A DNA stretch of 54,965 bases. It comes from JAUSIF01 sp036556265. Lineage in GTDB: Bacteria > Pseudomonadota > Alphaproteobacteria > Rhizobiales > Xanthobacteraceae. Where the stretch lies: contig DATBJU010000098.1 of NCBI GenBank assembly GCA_036556265.1, positions 1-54,965 of the forward strand, in the 5' to 3' direction. This document shows positions 25,453 to 33,952 of this stretch, in pieces (within the stretch, counting starts at the first letter, position 1; the number at the start of each line of letters is the position of its first letter). Under the pieces are notes generated by a model. It did no database searches and was not told where the DNA came from. It saw nothing but the letters and a program-made list of their open reading frames with translations. A program made the position numbers and the translations under genes.

Positions 25453-26340
25453 TCAACCTGCTGCCCCGCGTTCGCCGGGAAAGGGGAAGGTGGCCCAATC
25501 CGGCTTCACGAGCTTCAGCTCGACGCCGCCGGCAACAAGCCTGCCTCCTTCTTTCATGGCCTCGTCGACACGGTCCAGTCGCAAGAGCGCGAGACCAAGC
25601 CGTCCCGCCGCCGATCCCATGTAACCCACGGCGCGGTCGCCGGCCTTCACCTCGATGCCCGGTTCGGGCGCCGCATCCGCGAATGCGACCGGCACGACGC
25701 GCCTCCGCGCCACGTCGCGGCGCTCCACGCGCGAGACCACTTCCTGGCCGATAAAGCAGCCCTTGTGGAAGTCCACGCCACCGAGCAAATCCATGTCCGC
25801 TTCGTGCGGGAACGTGTCCCCGTAGACGAAGTCTTTGCCGCCCTCCGGGATGCCGAGCGAGATGCGCCGTCCTTGCCAGTTTTGGGCGTCGACGATTTTC
25901 AAGCCCGCGGCCGCCAGCTCCGCTTCCGCGCCGGCCGCGGGCAACACCACTCGCCAGCCCAGCCCGGCGTCGCGTGGGTCCAGATAGACGAGTCCGAGGT
26001 CGTCAGGGGGCCGCCGGTCGAGCGCAACAGCGACCGCGAGGTCTGGCCGTGCCTCGACCTCTACCTTCGCCCGCAGCCGGTAGAAATTGAGCTTCTTCAC
26101 AAGCTCGTCGGCAAGCGCTGCCGGTGCGTCGAGCACGAAGCCACCGCCTGCCTCCGGCTCGACGGCCACGGCGTAGAAATCGACGACGATCTTTCCCTGC
26201 GGTGTCAGGAGTGCCGTGAAGAGTGCCGCCCCAGGTGCCAGATTTTCGACCGCACTGGTTACGATCCCATTCAGAAAGCGCGCAGCGTCGTCGCCGGTCA
26301 CCCGCACGACCGCGCGGTCAGAGAGCAGGACGGCCGCCAT
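25453..26340 (-). CDS. ygfZ: Folate-binding iron-sulfur repair protein YgfZ
   Basis: A 295 aa tetrahydrofolate-binding protein related to the GcvT T-protein, needed for maintenance or assembly of certain Fe-S proteins such as radical enzymes. The diagnostic motif KGCFIGQEVVSRVERR with its conserved Cys is at about residues 195-210. DRAVVRVTGDDAARFLNGIV at the N-terminus and GIPEGGKDFVYGDTFPHEAD before the motif are typical. It is upstream of tag on the minus strand and divergent from the dihydroorotase gene across 86 bases. Confidence 0.94.
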   Translation of the reverse strand: MAAVLLSDRAVVRVTGDDAARFLNGIVTSAVENLAPGAALFTALLTPQGKIVVDFYAVAVEPEAGGGFVLDAPAALADELVKKLNFYRLRAKVEVEARPDLAVAVALDRRPPDDLGLVYLDPRDAGLGWRVVLPAAGAEAELAAAGLKIVDAQNWQGRRISLGIPEGGKDFVYGDTFPHEADMDLLGGVDFHKGCFIGQEVVSRVERRDVARRRVVPVAFADAAPEPGIEVKAGDRAVGYMGSAAGRLGLALLRLDRVDEAMKEGGRLVAGGVELKLVKPDWATFPFPGERGAAG

Positions 26341-26426
26341 GATGCCTCATTGCTTGCAAAGCTCCGCGCCGACACGTAAGGCCGCTGATGTCGCGGGGCA
26401 AGCCCGCAGATTCCGGCCCGGAGACG

Positions 26427-27761
26427 ATGCCTGAAGTCTACGACCTTATCCTGTCCGGCGGCACCGTGGTCGGCCCCGACGGCACTGGGCGCGCCGACAT
26501 CGGCGTACGCGAAGGGCGCGTGGCTGCCGTCGGCGATCTTGGCCGCGCCTCGGCCGGCGAAACGATCGACTGCCGCGGCCTGCACGTTCTGCCAGGTGTA
26601 ATCGACACGCAGGTGCATTTCCGCGAGCCCGGCCTTGAGCACAAGGAGGACTTGGAAAGCGGCTCTCGTTCCGCGGTGATGGGTGGTGTCACCGCCGTTT
26701 TCGAGATGCCGAATACCGATCCGCTCACCACCAGCGCCGCGACTCTGGCCGACAAGATGCGCCGTGCGCGCGGCCGGATGCACTGCGACTTTGCCTTTTT
26801 CGTCGGTGGCACGCACGAGAATGTCGCGGAGCTTCCGGAGCTCGAACGGCTTCCAGGTGCGGCCGGCATCAAGGTCTTCATGGGTTCGTCGACGGGAAGG
26901 CTGCTGGTGGCAGAGGACGCCGGCATCCGGGCGATTCTGAAGGCAATCCGACGCCGCGCTTCGTTCCATTGCGAAGATGAAGCGCGGCTGGAAGAGCGCA
27001 AGAAGTTTCGTGTCGAGGGCGATCCCCGCTCACACCCAGTCTGGCGCGATGAGACCGCGGCGCTTCAGGCAACGAAACGCCTCGTCGCGCTCGCACATGA
27101 GACCGGTAGACAAGTCCACGTCCTACACGTGTCCACGGCACAGGAGATCGAATTTCTTGCCGGCCATAGAGACGTCGCGAGCGTCGAGGTGACGCCGCAC
27201 CATCTGACGATGGCAGCTCCCGAGTGTTACGACCGCCTCGGAACGCGCGCGCAGATGAACCCGCCGGTCCGGGAGGCGCACCATCGCGACGCCCTTTGGC
27301 GCGGAATTACGAGTGGCGTCGTCGACATTCTCGGTTCCGACCACGCGCCGCATACGCTTGCGGAGAAGGCGAAGATTTATCCCGCGAGTCCGTCAGGCAT
27401 GACCGGCGTGCAAACGCTGGTTCCGCTGATGCTCGACCATGTGAACGCCGGCCGTCTATCGCTCGAGCGCTTTGTCGGACTTTCGAGTGCAGGCCCGGCC
27501 CGTCTCTTCCGTATTGCCGGGAAGGGCAGCATTGTCGCCGGTAACGACGCCGATTTCGCGGTGGTCGATCTCGGGCGAAAGCAGATCATTCGCGACGGGT
27601 GGATCGCGTCGAAGAGCGGCTGGACACCCTATGATGGGGTGGAAGTGACCGGTTGGCCAATTGGCACTTTTGTGCGCGGCGCGAAGGTCATGTGGGAAGG
27701 GGAACTCCGTGCCGCGCCGATGGGCGCGCCGGTGCGCTTCCACCTGCCTGGCTCAGCCTAG
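26427..27761 (+). CDS. pyrC: Dihydroorotase (class I, amidohydrolase family)
   Basis: A 444 aa amidohydrolase of the dihydroorotase/allantoinase group, which cyclises carbamoyl-aspartate in pyrimidine synthesis. Metal-site residues include the carbamylated Lys in AGIKVFMGSSTG, His in RASFHCEDE, His in VHVLHVSTAQE, and the catalytic Asp in ILGSDHAPHT. The first motif reads DTQVHFREPG, where the usual DXHXH would have His in place of Gln. This substitution is, to my memory, common in the rhizobial subfamily. No aspartate carbamoyltransferase gene adjoins it, so allantoinase-like or hydantoinase-like activity cannot be excluded. Confidence 0.82.
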   Translation: MPEVYDLILSGGTVVGPDGTGRADIGVREGRVAAVGDLGRASAGETIDCRGLHVLPGVIDTQVHFREPGLEHKEDLESGSRSAVMGGVTAVFEMPNTDPLTTSAATLADKMRRARGRMHCDFAFFVGGTHENVAELPELERLPGAAGIKVFMGSSTGRLLVAEDAGIRAILKAIRRRASFHCEDEARLEERKKFRVEGDPRSHPVWRDETAALQATKRLVALAHETGRQVHVLHVSTAQEIEFLAGHRDVASVEVTPHHLTMAAPECYDRLGTRAQMNPPVREAHHRDALWRGITSGVVDILGSDHAPHTLAEKAKIYPASPSGMTGVQTLVPLMLDHVNAGRLSLERFVGLSSAGPARLFRIAGKGSIVAGNDADFAVVDLGRKQIIRDGWIASKSGWTPYDGVEVTGWPIGTFVRGAKVMWEGELRAAPMGAPVRFHLPGSA

Positions 27762-28375
27762 TCGCCGGCGACGAAAAAGTGCCACACGCCGTCCGGCGAG
27801 ATGCCGACGCGAAAGAAAATATACGCGCCAAAGTCGAGCATTTCGCGCCAGTCGCTCCCCGTCACGAGCCGGAACAGCTCCACCTTCTGTTCCAGAGTGA
27901 GCTCACGCAGCGGAACGCTGTAGAAGTAGGGCCACACATACATTTCCTGTGGTGTGCCCTTGTCGAGATGCGCAAACGGCAGCTCCAGAAGCTCGGTGAG
28001 GATCGCGAGCGCCTCGAGCCCGTCGCTGTCCGGATAGCTCGATTTCCAGAACTCCACCGGGTTCTTCTCGCCGCCGAACGAAAACACCGGCATCATCTCG
28101 TTCGACTGCATGACGGTGGCGACCTTGTTCAGATCGCCGGTGCGCGCCGCCTCGAGGATGCGGGCACGGGTTTGACGCACTTTTTCGGGCAACCGCGACA
28201 AGTCGCTGATCGCCTCGAACGGGACATTGGCTGCGCTGCTCTTGGCGGATCCTGGCTTGACCGGCGCGGCGCCCTTGGGTGCGACGGGTTCGGTCTTGAC
28301 CGTGCCCTGCGCCAGGGCAGGCGCCGCGAGGGTAAGTGCAAACGCGGTGACGATCGCGACGAGTGGACGGATCAT
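27758..28375 (-). CDS. Conserved secreted protein
   Basis: A 205 aa protein with a clear signal peptide (MIRPLVAIVTAFALTLAAPA, cleaved at ALAQG). A Pro/Ala/Lys linker follows, then a folded domain of about 150 residues with EAARTGDLNKVATVMQSNEM, GGEKNPVEFWKSSYPDSDG and a Trp/Phe-rich C-terminus ending GVWHFFVAGD. No catalytic motif is apparent. Similar proteins occur in Bradyrhizobium relatives, function unknown. Its stop overlaps that of the dihydroorotase gene by four bases (convergent). An upstream in-frame ATG would place nine residues before the signal peptide. Confidence 0.78.
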   Translation of the reverse strand: MIRPLVAIVTAFALTLAAPALAQGTVKTEPVAPKGAAPVKPGSAKSSAANVPFEAISDLSRLPEKVRQTRARILEAARTGDLNKVATVMQSNEMMPVFSFGGEKNPVEFWKSSYPDSDGLEALAILTELLELPFAHLDKGTPQEMYVWPYFYSVPLRELTLEQKVELFRLVTGSDWREMLDFGAYIFFRVGISPDGVWHFFVAGD

Positions 28376-28611
28376 GACGTTCCCCGGGGGAGCGCTGGCC
28401 AAGCCTATCCGAGCACGCAGGCGGGTGCGAGCGCTTGAATCGAAGTCTCAAGGGGCGATCAAGCATGCCGTGAGCAGCAAGTACGAATCGGGTCCCCGAC
28501 ATCCCGTTGTGTCGACTCGCGATTTAGCGCTTTCCGGCTGGGCGCGAACGTGTCTGCGACTGCCGCTCATGCAGCGCGCGAAGGGAAGCTCAGGAATGTG
28601 ATGAGCGGAAC
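28376..28611. other. Intergenic gap
   Basis: A 236-base gap between the secreted protein's start and the end of the small conserved gene, both on the minus strand. I see no convincing reading frame, operator or terminator. A promoter for the secreted protein is expected here on the minus strand but is not recognisable. Confidence 0.4.
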
Positions 28612-28881
28612 TTACTGGCGCTTTGGCGGAACGGTGAATTCGCCGCGGCGGACGCGGTCGCCGAGGCCGTCAGCAAAGCGCGCTGCCGCTTCCTCGCCGT
28701 AGGTGGACACTAGTTCGTGCATGGCGGTGAATAGCGCGACCTGGGCGAGGCAATCGCCATCGATGCCTTCAAGTCGAGCTTCTTCCCAAGCCTCGGAAAG
28801 ATAGGCGAGCGCCATCCGCCGCTGTGCCGTATCGGTCGCGGCCTGGTCGGTCAGCGGGTTCGGCAGCGGAATCGCGCGCAA
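28612..28881 (-). CDS. Small conserved protein of unknown function
   Basis: An 89 aa hydrophilic, helical protein, with ALAYLSEAWEEARLEGIDGD, QVALFTAMHELVSTYGEEAA and a basic C-terminus ending TVPPKRQ. The start at this end is TTG without a good ribosome-binding sequence. An internal ATG (28815) would give 67 residues. Similar sequences appear to be restricted to Bradyrhizobium-like genomes, by memory. I see no domain and no clue to function. Upstream on the minus strand a GGTCC hairpin precedes a T-rich TTTTCTTT. Confidence 0.6.
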   Translation of the reverse strand: MRAIPLPNPLTDQAATDTAQRRMALAYLSEAWEEARLEGIDGDCLAQVALFTAMHELVSTYGEEAAARFADGLGDRVRRGEFTVPPKRQ

Positions 28882-28943
28882 AGAAAAGGGCTCCGCGGTC
28901 CGTGCGGACCGACTCCGCTCACCTTAACTGCAAGTGTTAACGG

Positions 28944-28979
28944 GGTCGCGCGTCACCTTTCGAGAAGGTTAACGCGACC
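28944..28979. repeat. Two-tier inverted repeat between small conserved gene and TIGR02301 gene
   Basis: An outer arm pair GGTCGCG/CGCGACC (28944-28950, 28973-28979) encloses an inner pair ACCTT/AAGGT (28955-28959, 28965-28969) with a TCGAG loop. It starts 12 bases after the TIGR02301 stop on the minus strand, so it could act as a transcript 3' end, but no T-run follows. Three GTTAA-type sequences flank it (28924, 28937 and 28969). Confidence 0.5.
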
Positions 28980-28990
28980 GCGGATTCGCC

Positions 28991-29488
28991 TCAGTTGCCA
29001 TAGCGCGTGGCGATTTCGCGTGAGAGTTTTGCGCCCTCGTCGAGATATCGGCGGATCGCAACGCTGGCAGCCGGGGTGCAGGTGCGATAGGTCTGCTCAT
29101 AGGCGACGTAGGATCGGTTGAAGCTCGCGACCAGTCGGTCACGTCGCTCCGGCGGCGGCTGCTCGGTCTCAATCAGACCCTGCATTTCGCCGCGCCAGCG
29201 GCTGGCGTCAGACGATCCGCAAAGCTTGCGCAGGTAATGCAGGGCGCCAAGGATCTCCGCGAGCCGTGCCATTTCCTGTTCGTAGGCTGGCGGCGTCTCG
29301 GGTGGTGCCTTCGCCTTTTGATCCGGGACAGTGCGCGCTGGGACTGCCGCGGGCGCGGTTCTCTGGGCCGGCGGTTGCGGCTGAAAGATCCGCGGCGGCC
29401 CAATGATCGTACGGAAGAAATCCTGCCCGTGCGCTGCTGCGCCGCTGAGCGTAAGCACGACAATTACAGACAGGACGGCGCGGACCAT
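28991..29488 (-). CDS. TIGR02301 family secreted protein
   Basis: A 165 aa alphaproteobacterial protein of family TIGR02301, function unknown. A signal peptide (MVRAVLSVIVVLTLSGAAAHG) is followed by a Pro-rich linker with FQPQPPAQRTAPAAVPART. The conserved domain carries ARLAEILGALHYLRKLCG, WRGEMQGLIETE, RLVASFNRSYVAYEQTYRTC and the end LSREIATRYGN. An alternative ATG at 29548 overlaps the Nudix stop as ATGA and would lengthen the n-region by 20 residues. That arrangement suggests translational coupling, so the longer form is a real possibility. Confidence 0.87.
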   Translation of the reverse strand: MVRAVLSVIVVLTLSGAAAHGQDFFRTIIGPPRIFQPQPPAQRTAPAAVPARTVPDQKAKAPPETPPAYEQEMARLAEILGALHYLRKLCGSSDASRWRGEMQGLIETEQPPPERRDRLVASFNRSYVAYEQTYRTCTPAASVAIRRYLDEGAKLSREIATRYGN

Positions 29489-29544
29489 GGGAGACGGCTT
29501 TCGGGCCGGGGATATGCGCTCGAACCGCGGCGCAAGCAAGGCGC

Positions 29545-29967
29545 TCATGCTGCAACAAGGCGTTTCGCGATCTCGACAATTTCCGCGAGTCCGTCGGTCG
29601 TGTTGAATTGGGCGAGCATGCTTGGCTCGATCCATTTCAACGCCGCGAGTTCCGGACTAGGTTTTGCCTCACCTTCGCGCCAGCGCGCCGCGAAGGCGAG
29701 GATCACGAAATGACTCGTGACTGCTCCGCCGCCGTCACGCACCAGCATCTCGCGGTGACCTGCAAACCCGACGATCTCGGCAGCAACGCCAGCTTCCTCT
29801 CGCAGCTCGCGCAATGCAGCTTCAGCGGCGCGCTCGCCCAACTCGACCCGGCCGCCCGGAAGCGTCCAGAGCTGAGGCGGATTCGCTCGGCGCACGAGCA
29901 GAAGCCGCCCGTCCCGGAAGCAGGCGGCGCTGGCAGCGAGGACAGGTCGATTTGTGCTATCGCGCAT
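29545..29967 (-). CDS. Nudix hydrolase
   Basis: A 140 aa Nudix hydrolase with an intact Nudix box, GGRVELGERAAEAALREL followed by REEAGV (about residues 38-61), so it should cleave a nucleoside diphosphate linked to another moiety. The substrate is unknown; ADP-ribose-type or 8-oxo-nucleotide substrates are typical of the group. The ATG beginning MRDSTNRPVLAASAACF is chosen over one 18 bases upstream. It is divergent from the SRAP gene with only 29 bases between starts and is followed by the TIGR02301 gene. Confidence 0.87.
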   Translation of the reverse strand: MRDSTNRPVLAASAACFRDGRLLLVRRANPPQLWTLPGGRVELGERAAEAALRELREEAGVAAEIVGFAGHREMLVRDGGGAVTSHFVILAFAARWREGEAKPSPELAALKWIEPSMLAQFNTTDGLAEIVEIAKRLVAA

Positions 29968-29996
29968 GGTCGATCGAAGACACATATCATCTTTCC

Positions 29997-30692
29997 ATGT
30001 GCGGTCGCTTCGTCATTACCTCGGCACCTGACGCCATCCGGCGATTGCTTCGCTACGAGGAGCAGCCGAATTTTCCGCCGCGGTACAACGTCGCCCCAAC
30101 CCAGCCGATCCCGATCGTGCGCCTCGACCATCATGGTATGCGGCGCTTCGCACTTGTGCGCTGGGGGCTCATCCCGAGTTGGGTGAAGGACCCGAAGCGG
30201 TTCTCGCTACTGATCAACGCGCGTCTGGAAGGGATCGAAAACAGGCCGGCATTTCGTGCTGCTGTCATTCGCCGCCGCTGCCTGATCCCGGCCGACGGAT
30301 TCTACGAATGGAAGAAGGAGGGCAAAGCCAAGCGGCCTTATTTCATACGCGCCCGCGACAAACAGCCGTTTGCGTTTGCAGGGCTCTGGGAGACCTGGTT
30401 CGACCGCGATGGTGGCGAAGTGGAAACCGCCGCGATCGTCGTCTGTCCACCAAACGCGACGGTCGCCCCGATCCACGACCGGATGCCGGCGATCGTCGCA
30501 CCGGAAAATTTCGACGTTTGGCTCAATGTGGAGACTGTCGACGCGCAGCGGGCCGCCGCGCTCCTTGGCCCGGCACCCGACGACTATCTTGAGGCCTACG
30601 AAATCTCCAGCCGGGTCAACAAATATACGAACGACGACCCGGAGAACATTGCGCCTGTCGACTTGCCTCTTGGGGAGCATGCTAAGCGATAA
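29997..30692 (+). CDS. SOS response-associated peptidase family protein (YedK/HMCES)
   Basis: A 231 aa SRAP-domain protein, which forms a thiazolidine crosslink with abasic sites in single-stranded DNA to protect them. The catalytic Cys2 follows the initiator Met (MCGRFVITS). Other invariant parts are PRYNVAPTQPIPIV, SLLINARLEGIENRPAF, RCLIPADGFYEWKKEG and the His in APIHDRMPAIV. The start must be this ATG because Cys2 has to become N-terminal. The 3' end overlaps the convergent hemolysin-III gene by 11 bases. Confidence 0.95.
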   Translation: MCGRFVITSAPDAIRRLLRYEEQPNFPPRYNVAPTQPIPIVRLDHHGMRRFALVRWGLIPSWVKDPKRFSLLINARLEGIENRPAFRAAVIRRRCLIPADGFYEWKKEGKAKRPYFIRARDKQPFAFAGLWETWFDRDGGEVETAAIVVCPPNATVAPIHDRMPAIVAPENFDVWLNVETVDAQRAAALLGPAPDDYLEAYEISSRVNKYTNDDPENIAPVDLPLGEHAKR

Positions 30693-31350
30693 CTACACCG
30701 ACTAGCACCGCTGCGTAATGCACCCCCGCGGCGGTCACGACGAATCCGTGCCACACGGCACGCTGGAATGGCAGGCGCTCCCACACGTGGAAGATCACTC
30801 CGGTTGAATAAAGTACTCCGCCGATTGCAAGCAGGATGAAGGTCGTCGCTCCGACCGACGTGAGCAGCGGCTCGAAGGCGACCAGGCCAACCCACCCCAG
30901 CACAAGATAGAGCGCGACGAAGCACCATTCGCAGTGCCGCGGTTGCCAGACGCGCAGGGCAATACCGATGGCCGCAGCCGACCATATGAAAGCAGTCAGG
31001 CCGTCGGCCCAAGCGCCTTCCAGGCGAAGCGTCGTGAACGGCGTGTATGTTCCGGCAATCATCGCGAAGATTGCCGCATGGTCGAAGCGCTTGAGGAGAT
31101 CGCACCAGCGCGTCGATCGAGCAAGATTGTATGCTGCCGAGCATCCGAGCATTGCCACGAGCGCGCCGGAATAGATCGAGACGGCGGTGACTTCTGGCGC
31201 GTCGCCGTGCCAAAGCGTCAACGCTAGTAGAACTGCCACCCCGACAACGGCGGCGATCAGGCCGACCAGATGTACAATGCCGTCTGCCAGAAGCTCCCCG
31301 GGTTTGAGCACGCGGTCGCGCAGCGCGACATTGAATTCGGAGAGCGTCAT
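30682..31350 (-). CDS. Hemolysin III / PAQR family membrane protein
   Basis: A 222 aa protein with about seven membrane helices, of the YqfA/hemolysin III family. Conserved His residues occur in LADGIVHLVGLIAAVVG, FDHAAIFAMIAGTYTPFT and FHVWERLPFQRAVWHGFV, which in related PAQR proteins bind zinc. The function in bacteria is not settled; roles in membrane lipid or energy metabolism have been proposed. It follows the FAD-oxidase gene on the minus strand after about 46 bases. Confidence 0.9.
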   Translation of the reverse strand: MTLSEFNVALRDRVLKPGELLADGIVHLVGLIAAVVGVAVLLALTLWHGDAPEVTAVSIYSGALVAMLGCSAAYNLARSTRWCDLLKRFDHAAIFAMIAGTYTPFTTLRLEGAWADGLTAFIWSAAAIGIALRVWQPRHCEWCFVALYLVLGWVGLVAFEPLLTSVGATTFILLAIGGVLYSTGVIFHVWERLPFQRAVWHGFVVTAAGVHYAAVLVGVVIA

Positions 31351-31396
31351 CCGGACTTCCTTTTCAGTTGCGATACGGAGCGGCGGACGACATGCG

Positions 31397-32818
31397 TCAG
31401 AGTACCTTGCCCGGATTGAGGATCCCTTTCGGATCCAGCAAGTTCTTGATCGAGCGCATGAGCTCGAGTTCCACTGGATCCTTCACGCCCGGCAGGAGCT
31501 TCCGTTTCATGAAGCCGATCCCGTGCTCGGCTGAGATCGATCCGTGATGTTTCGCGACGAGGTCGTAGACCACGGCGTTGACCGCTTCCGTCTGGGCGAG
31601 GAAAGCGGCGCGATCTAGCGCCTCGGGCTTGCATACCGCGAAATGGACGTTGCCATCGCCAAGATGGCCGAACGGAAGCGGCCGTGCGCCCGGAACCACC
31701 TTAAGGACCGCGGCGCTTGCTTCTTCGATGAACGCCGGCACCTCGGCCACGGGTACCGAGATGTCGTGCGCGATCGAGCCGCCGGCGCCGCGTTGAGCAT
31801 CGGGCAAGATCAGCCGCAAGTGCCAGAACGCTCGCGCTTGCTCCAGATTGGAAGCAATCGTGGCATCTCCAATCACGCCACGTTTGCTCGCAGCGTTGAG
31901 AATCTCCTCCATCGTCTCCCGCAATCCTTCGCGCGCGGGCGAGGAGAGCTCGAGCAGGACGTACCAGGGATACGGCGCGGCGAGTGGCTCACGCGCCCCC
32001 GGGGGATGCCCGACCGCGAACTCGATTCCCATTCGCGTCATCAGTTCGAAGCTGGTTACTGCGCCGCCCGCCCGTGACTGCGCAATCTTGAGGAGTTCGA
32101 GCGCGGCCTGCGGTGACGCTGCACCGGCGAACGCGGTTTCGACGGAGCGCGGCGCGGGGAACAGCTTCACGACTGCGGCAGTGATGATCCCAAGCGTGCC
32201 TTCGGCACCAACAAACAGGTGGCGCAAGTCGTAGCCCGTGTTGTCCTTCTTGAGTTTGCGCAGTCCGCTCCAGATGCGGCCGTCTGCGAGCACGACTTCG
32301 ACCCCGAGCACGAGATCGCGCGCGACCCCATAAGTGAGCGCGTTGATGCCGCCCGCGTTGGTTGAAAGATTGCCGCCGATCGTGCACGAACCTTCGGCGC
32401 CCAGCGAGAGCGGAAACAGCCGGTCATGCCTGCGCGCTTCTTCCTGCGCGCGTTGCAGGATCACGCCGGCCTCACATGTCATCGAGTTGGTTGCGAGGTC
32501 GATCTCGCGGATCTTATCGAGCCGAGCGGTAGACAGCACAATCGCGCGCTCGTCGAACGGCACCTGCCCCCCCGACAGACCGGTGTTGCCGCCCTGCGGC
32601 ACGACAGGCGTTCCAGTCTCGCTCGCTAGCATGAGAATTTGCGAGATTTCCTTGACGGAGCCGGGCCGCACCACGGCCGCCGCACGCCCCTGATAGATGT
32701 CGCGCCGTTCCTGCAGGTACGGCGCCATGTCCGCGGGATCGCGCAACGCGTATTTGTCGCCCACGATCTTGGCGAAGCGATCGATCGGTGTCGCTGGTCG
32801 TCCGGCGGGTCTGTTCAT
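31397..32818 (-). CDS. FAD-linked 2-hydroxy-acid dehydrogenase (GlcD/D-2-HGDH/D-LDH type)
   Basis: A 473 aa flavoprotein of the VAO family that oxidises D-2-hydroxy acids (D-lactate, glycolate or D-2-hydroxyglutarate). The FAD-binding PP-loop region has GTPVVPQGGNTGLSGGQVP (near residue 75) and GSCTIGGNLSTNAGGINALT. The C-terminal domain has RPLPFGHLGDGNVHFAV and KHHGSISAEHGIGFMKR, the metal/substrate site. The substrate is not determined by sequence. Upstream is the TsaC/Sua5 gene, 21 bases away and on the same strand, so they may be cotranscribed. Confidence 0.9.
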   Translation of the reverse strand: MNRPAGRPATPIDRFAKIVGDKYALRDPADMAPYLQERRDIYQGRAAAVVRPGSVKEISQILMLASETGTPVVPQGGNTGLSGGQVPFDERAIVLSTARLDKIREIDLATNSMTCEAGVILQRAQEEARRHDRLFPLSLGAEGSCTIGGNLSTNAGGINALTYGVARDLVLGVEVVLADGRIWSGLRKLKKDNTGYDLRHLFVGAEGTLGIITAAVVKLFPAPRSVETAFAGAASPQAALELLKIAQSRAGGAVTSFELMTRMGIEFAVGHPPGAREPLAAPYPWYVLLELSSPAREGLRETMEEILNAASKRGVIGDATIASNLEQARAFWHLRLILPDAQRGAGGSIAHDISVPVAEVPAFIEEASAAVLKVVPGARPLPFGHLGDGNVHFAVCKPEALDRAAFLAQTEAVNAVVYDLVAKHHGSISAEHGIGFMKRKLLPGVKDPVELELMRSIKNLLDPKGILNPGKVL

Positions 32819-32839
32819 GGCGCGACTTATATCAGGTTA

Positions 32840-33868
32840 TCAGCGCGCCGCCGCCGCGCGCTTAAGCCGGTCGCGGATCGCCTCGCCGAGCCCGGTCGGA
32901 GGGACCCGCGCCACCGCAATGCTTGCAGTGCCGGAAGCATCGAGTGCACGCAGATGTGCAAACAGATTTGCCGCCGCCTCCACGAGATCGCCTGTGGGCG
33001 AAAGATTCAGCACCTGGCTCGCGCGCTCGGCGCCCGCCGGACGCTTCGGTCCGAACGCGAGCAAGGCCTCGCCGGGCTGCACGTCGAGTACATCGAGGCG
33101 CAATTTCGCCCGCGTCGCGTAGTGCGAGGGAAGACGGCCGGGCGAGGTTGGTGATTGGTCGCCACGCGGCGACGTTCCTTCCAGCAGCGCCGCGCCGAGC
33201 GTGTTGTCGATCGCTTCCCGCGTAATTGCGCCTGGTCGAAGCAGGGTCGCCCCCGCTCCGATGCAGTCGACGATCGTCGATTCCAGTCCCAACGGAGTTG
33301 CGCCGCCGTCGAGTACAAGATCGATGCGGCCGCGGAGGTCGGCCGCTACGTGTTCGGCCCGCGTCGGCGACACGTGGCCAGAGCGATTGGCGCTGGGCGC
33401 CACCACCGGCTTGCCAACCTCTTTCAGCAGCTGTTGCGCGACCGGATGTGCAGGCACGCGCAGCGCCACCGTGTCGAGCCCGGCGCGCGCGAGATCGCAT
33501 ACCGGGCAATCCGGCAGCGCGGGGAGGACAAGCGTGAGCGGCCCGGGCCAGAATTTCTGCGCCAGCCGCAAGGCAATTTCGTTCGGGCGCCCGATCTTGC
33601 GTGCTGCGTCCAGGTTGGAAACGTGCACAATCAGTGGATTGAACGCCGGTCGCTCTTTTGCCTCATAGAGCCGTGCAACCGCGTGCGCATTGGTCGCATC
33701 TGCGCCGAGCCCGTAGACCGTCTCCGTCGGGAACGCGACAAGACCGCCCGCCGCAAGCACACGCGCGGCTTCCGCAACCGCAGGCGCGTCGGCTGGCAGC
33801 ACCCGCGTCGACAACTTTTGGCCGGTAAGAGTCGCATTCACATTGACGGTTCCGGTGCGTGCCGCCAC
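32840..33868 (-). CDS. tsaC: L-threonylcarbamoyladenylate synthase (Sua5-type)
   Basis: A 342 aa two-domain Sua5-type enzyme that makes threonylcarbamoyl-AMP for t6A37 modification of tRNAs. The YrdC domain occupies about residues 20-210: FPTETVYGLGADATNAHAVA, KERPAFNPLIVHV, KPVVAPSANRSGHVSPT and GLESTIVDCIG. The C-terminal Sua5 domain follows, with SPGRLPSHYATRAKLRL as the linker that closes over the active site. The full length distinguishes it from single-domain TsaC. It is divergent from the acyl-CoA dehydrogenase gene across 84 bases. Confidence 0.95.
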   Translation of the reverse strand: MAARTGTVNVNATLTGQKLSTRVLPADAPAVAEAARVLAAGGLVAFPTETVYGLGADATNAHAVARLYEAKERPAFNPLIVHVSNLDAARKIGRPNEIALRLAQKFWPGPLTLVLPALPDCPVCDLARAGLDTVALRVPAHPVAQQLLKEVGKPVVAPSANRSGHVSPTRAEHVAADLRGRIDLVLDGGATPLGLESTIVDCIGAGATLLRPGAITREAIDNTLGAALLEGTSPRGDQSPTSPGRLPSHYATRAKLRLDVLDVQPGEALLAFGPKRPAGAERASQVLNLSPTGDLVEAAANLFAHLRALDASGTASIAVARVPPTGLGEAIRDRLKRAAAAR

Positions 33869-33952
33869 TCTCGGCTAAGATCGTACGCTGGCGGTAGGTG
33901 CTGACGCGGCCGCGGTCAAGCGCCAGACATCGCCTTCGAAGCGGAGACAACC

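Noticed and set aside
28924..28941. CtrA-type binding site
   Set aside because: The TTAA pair is separated by nine bases rather than seven.
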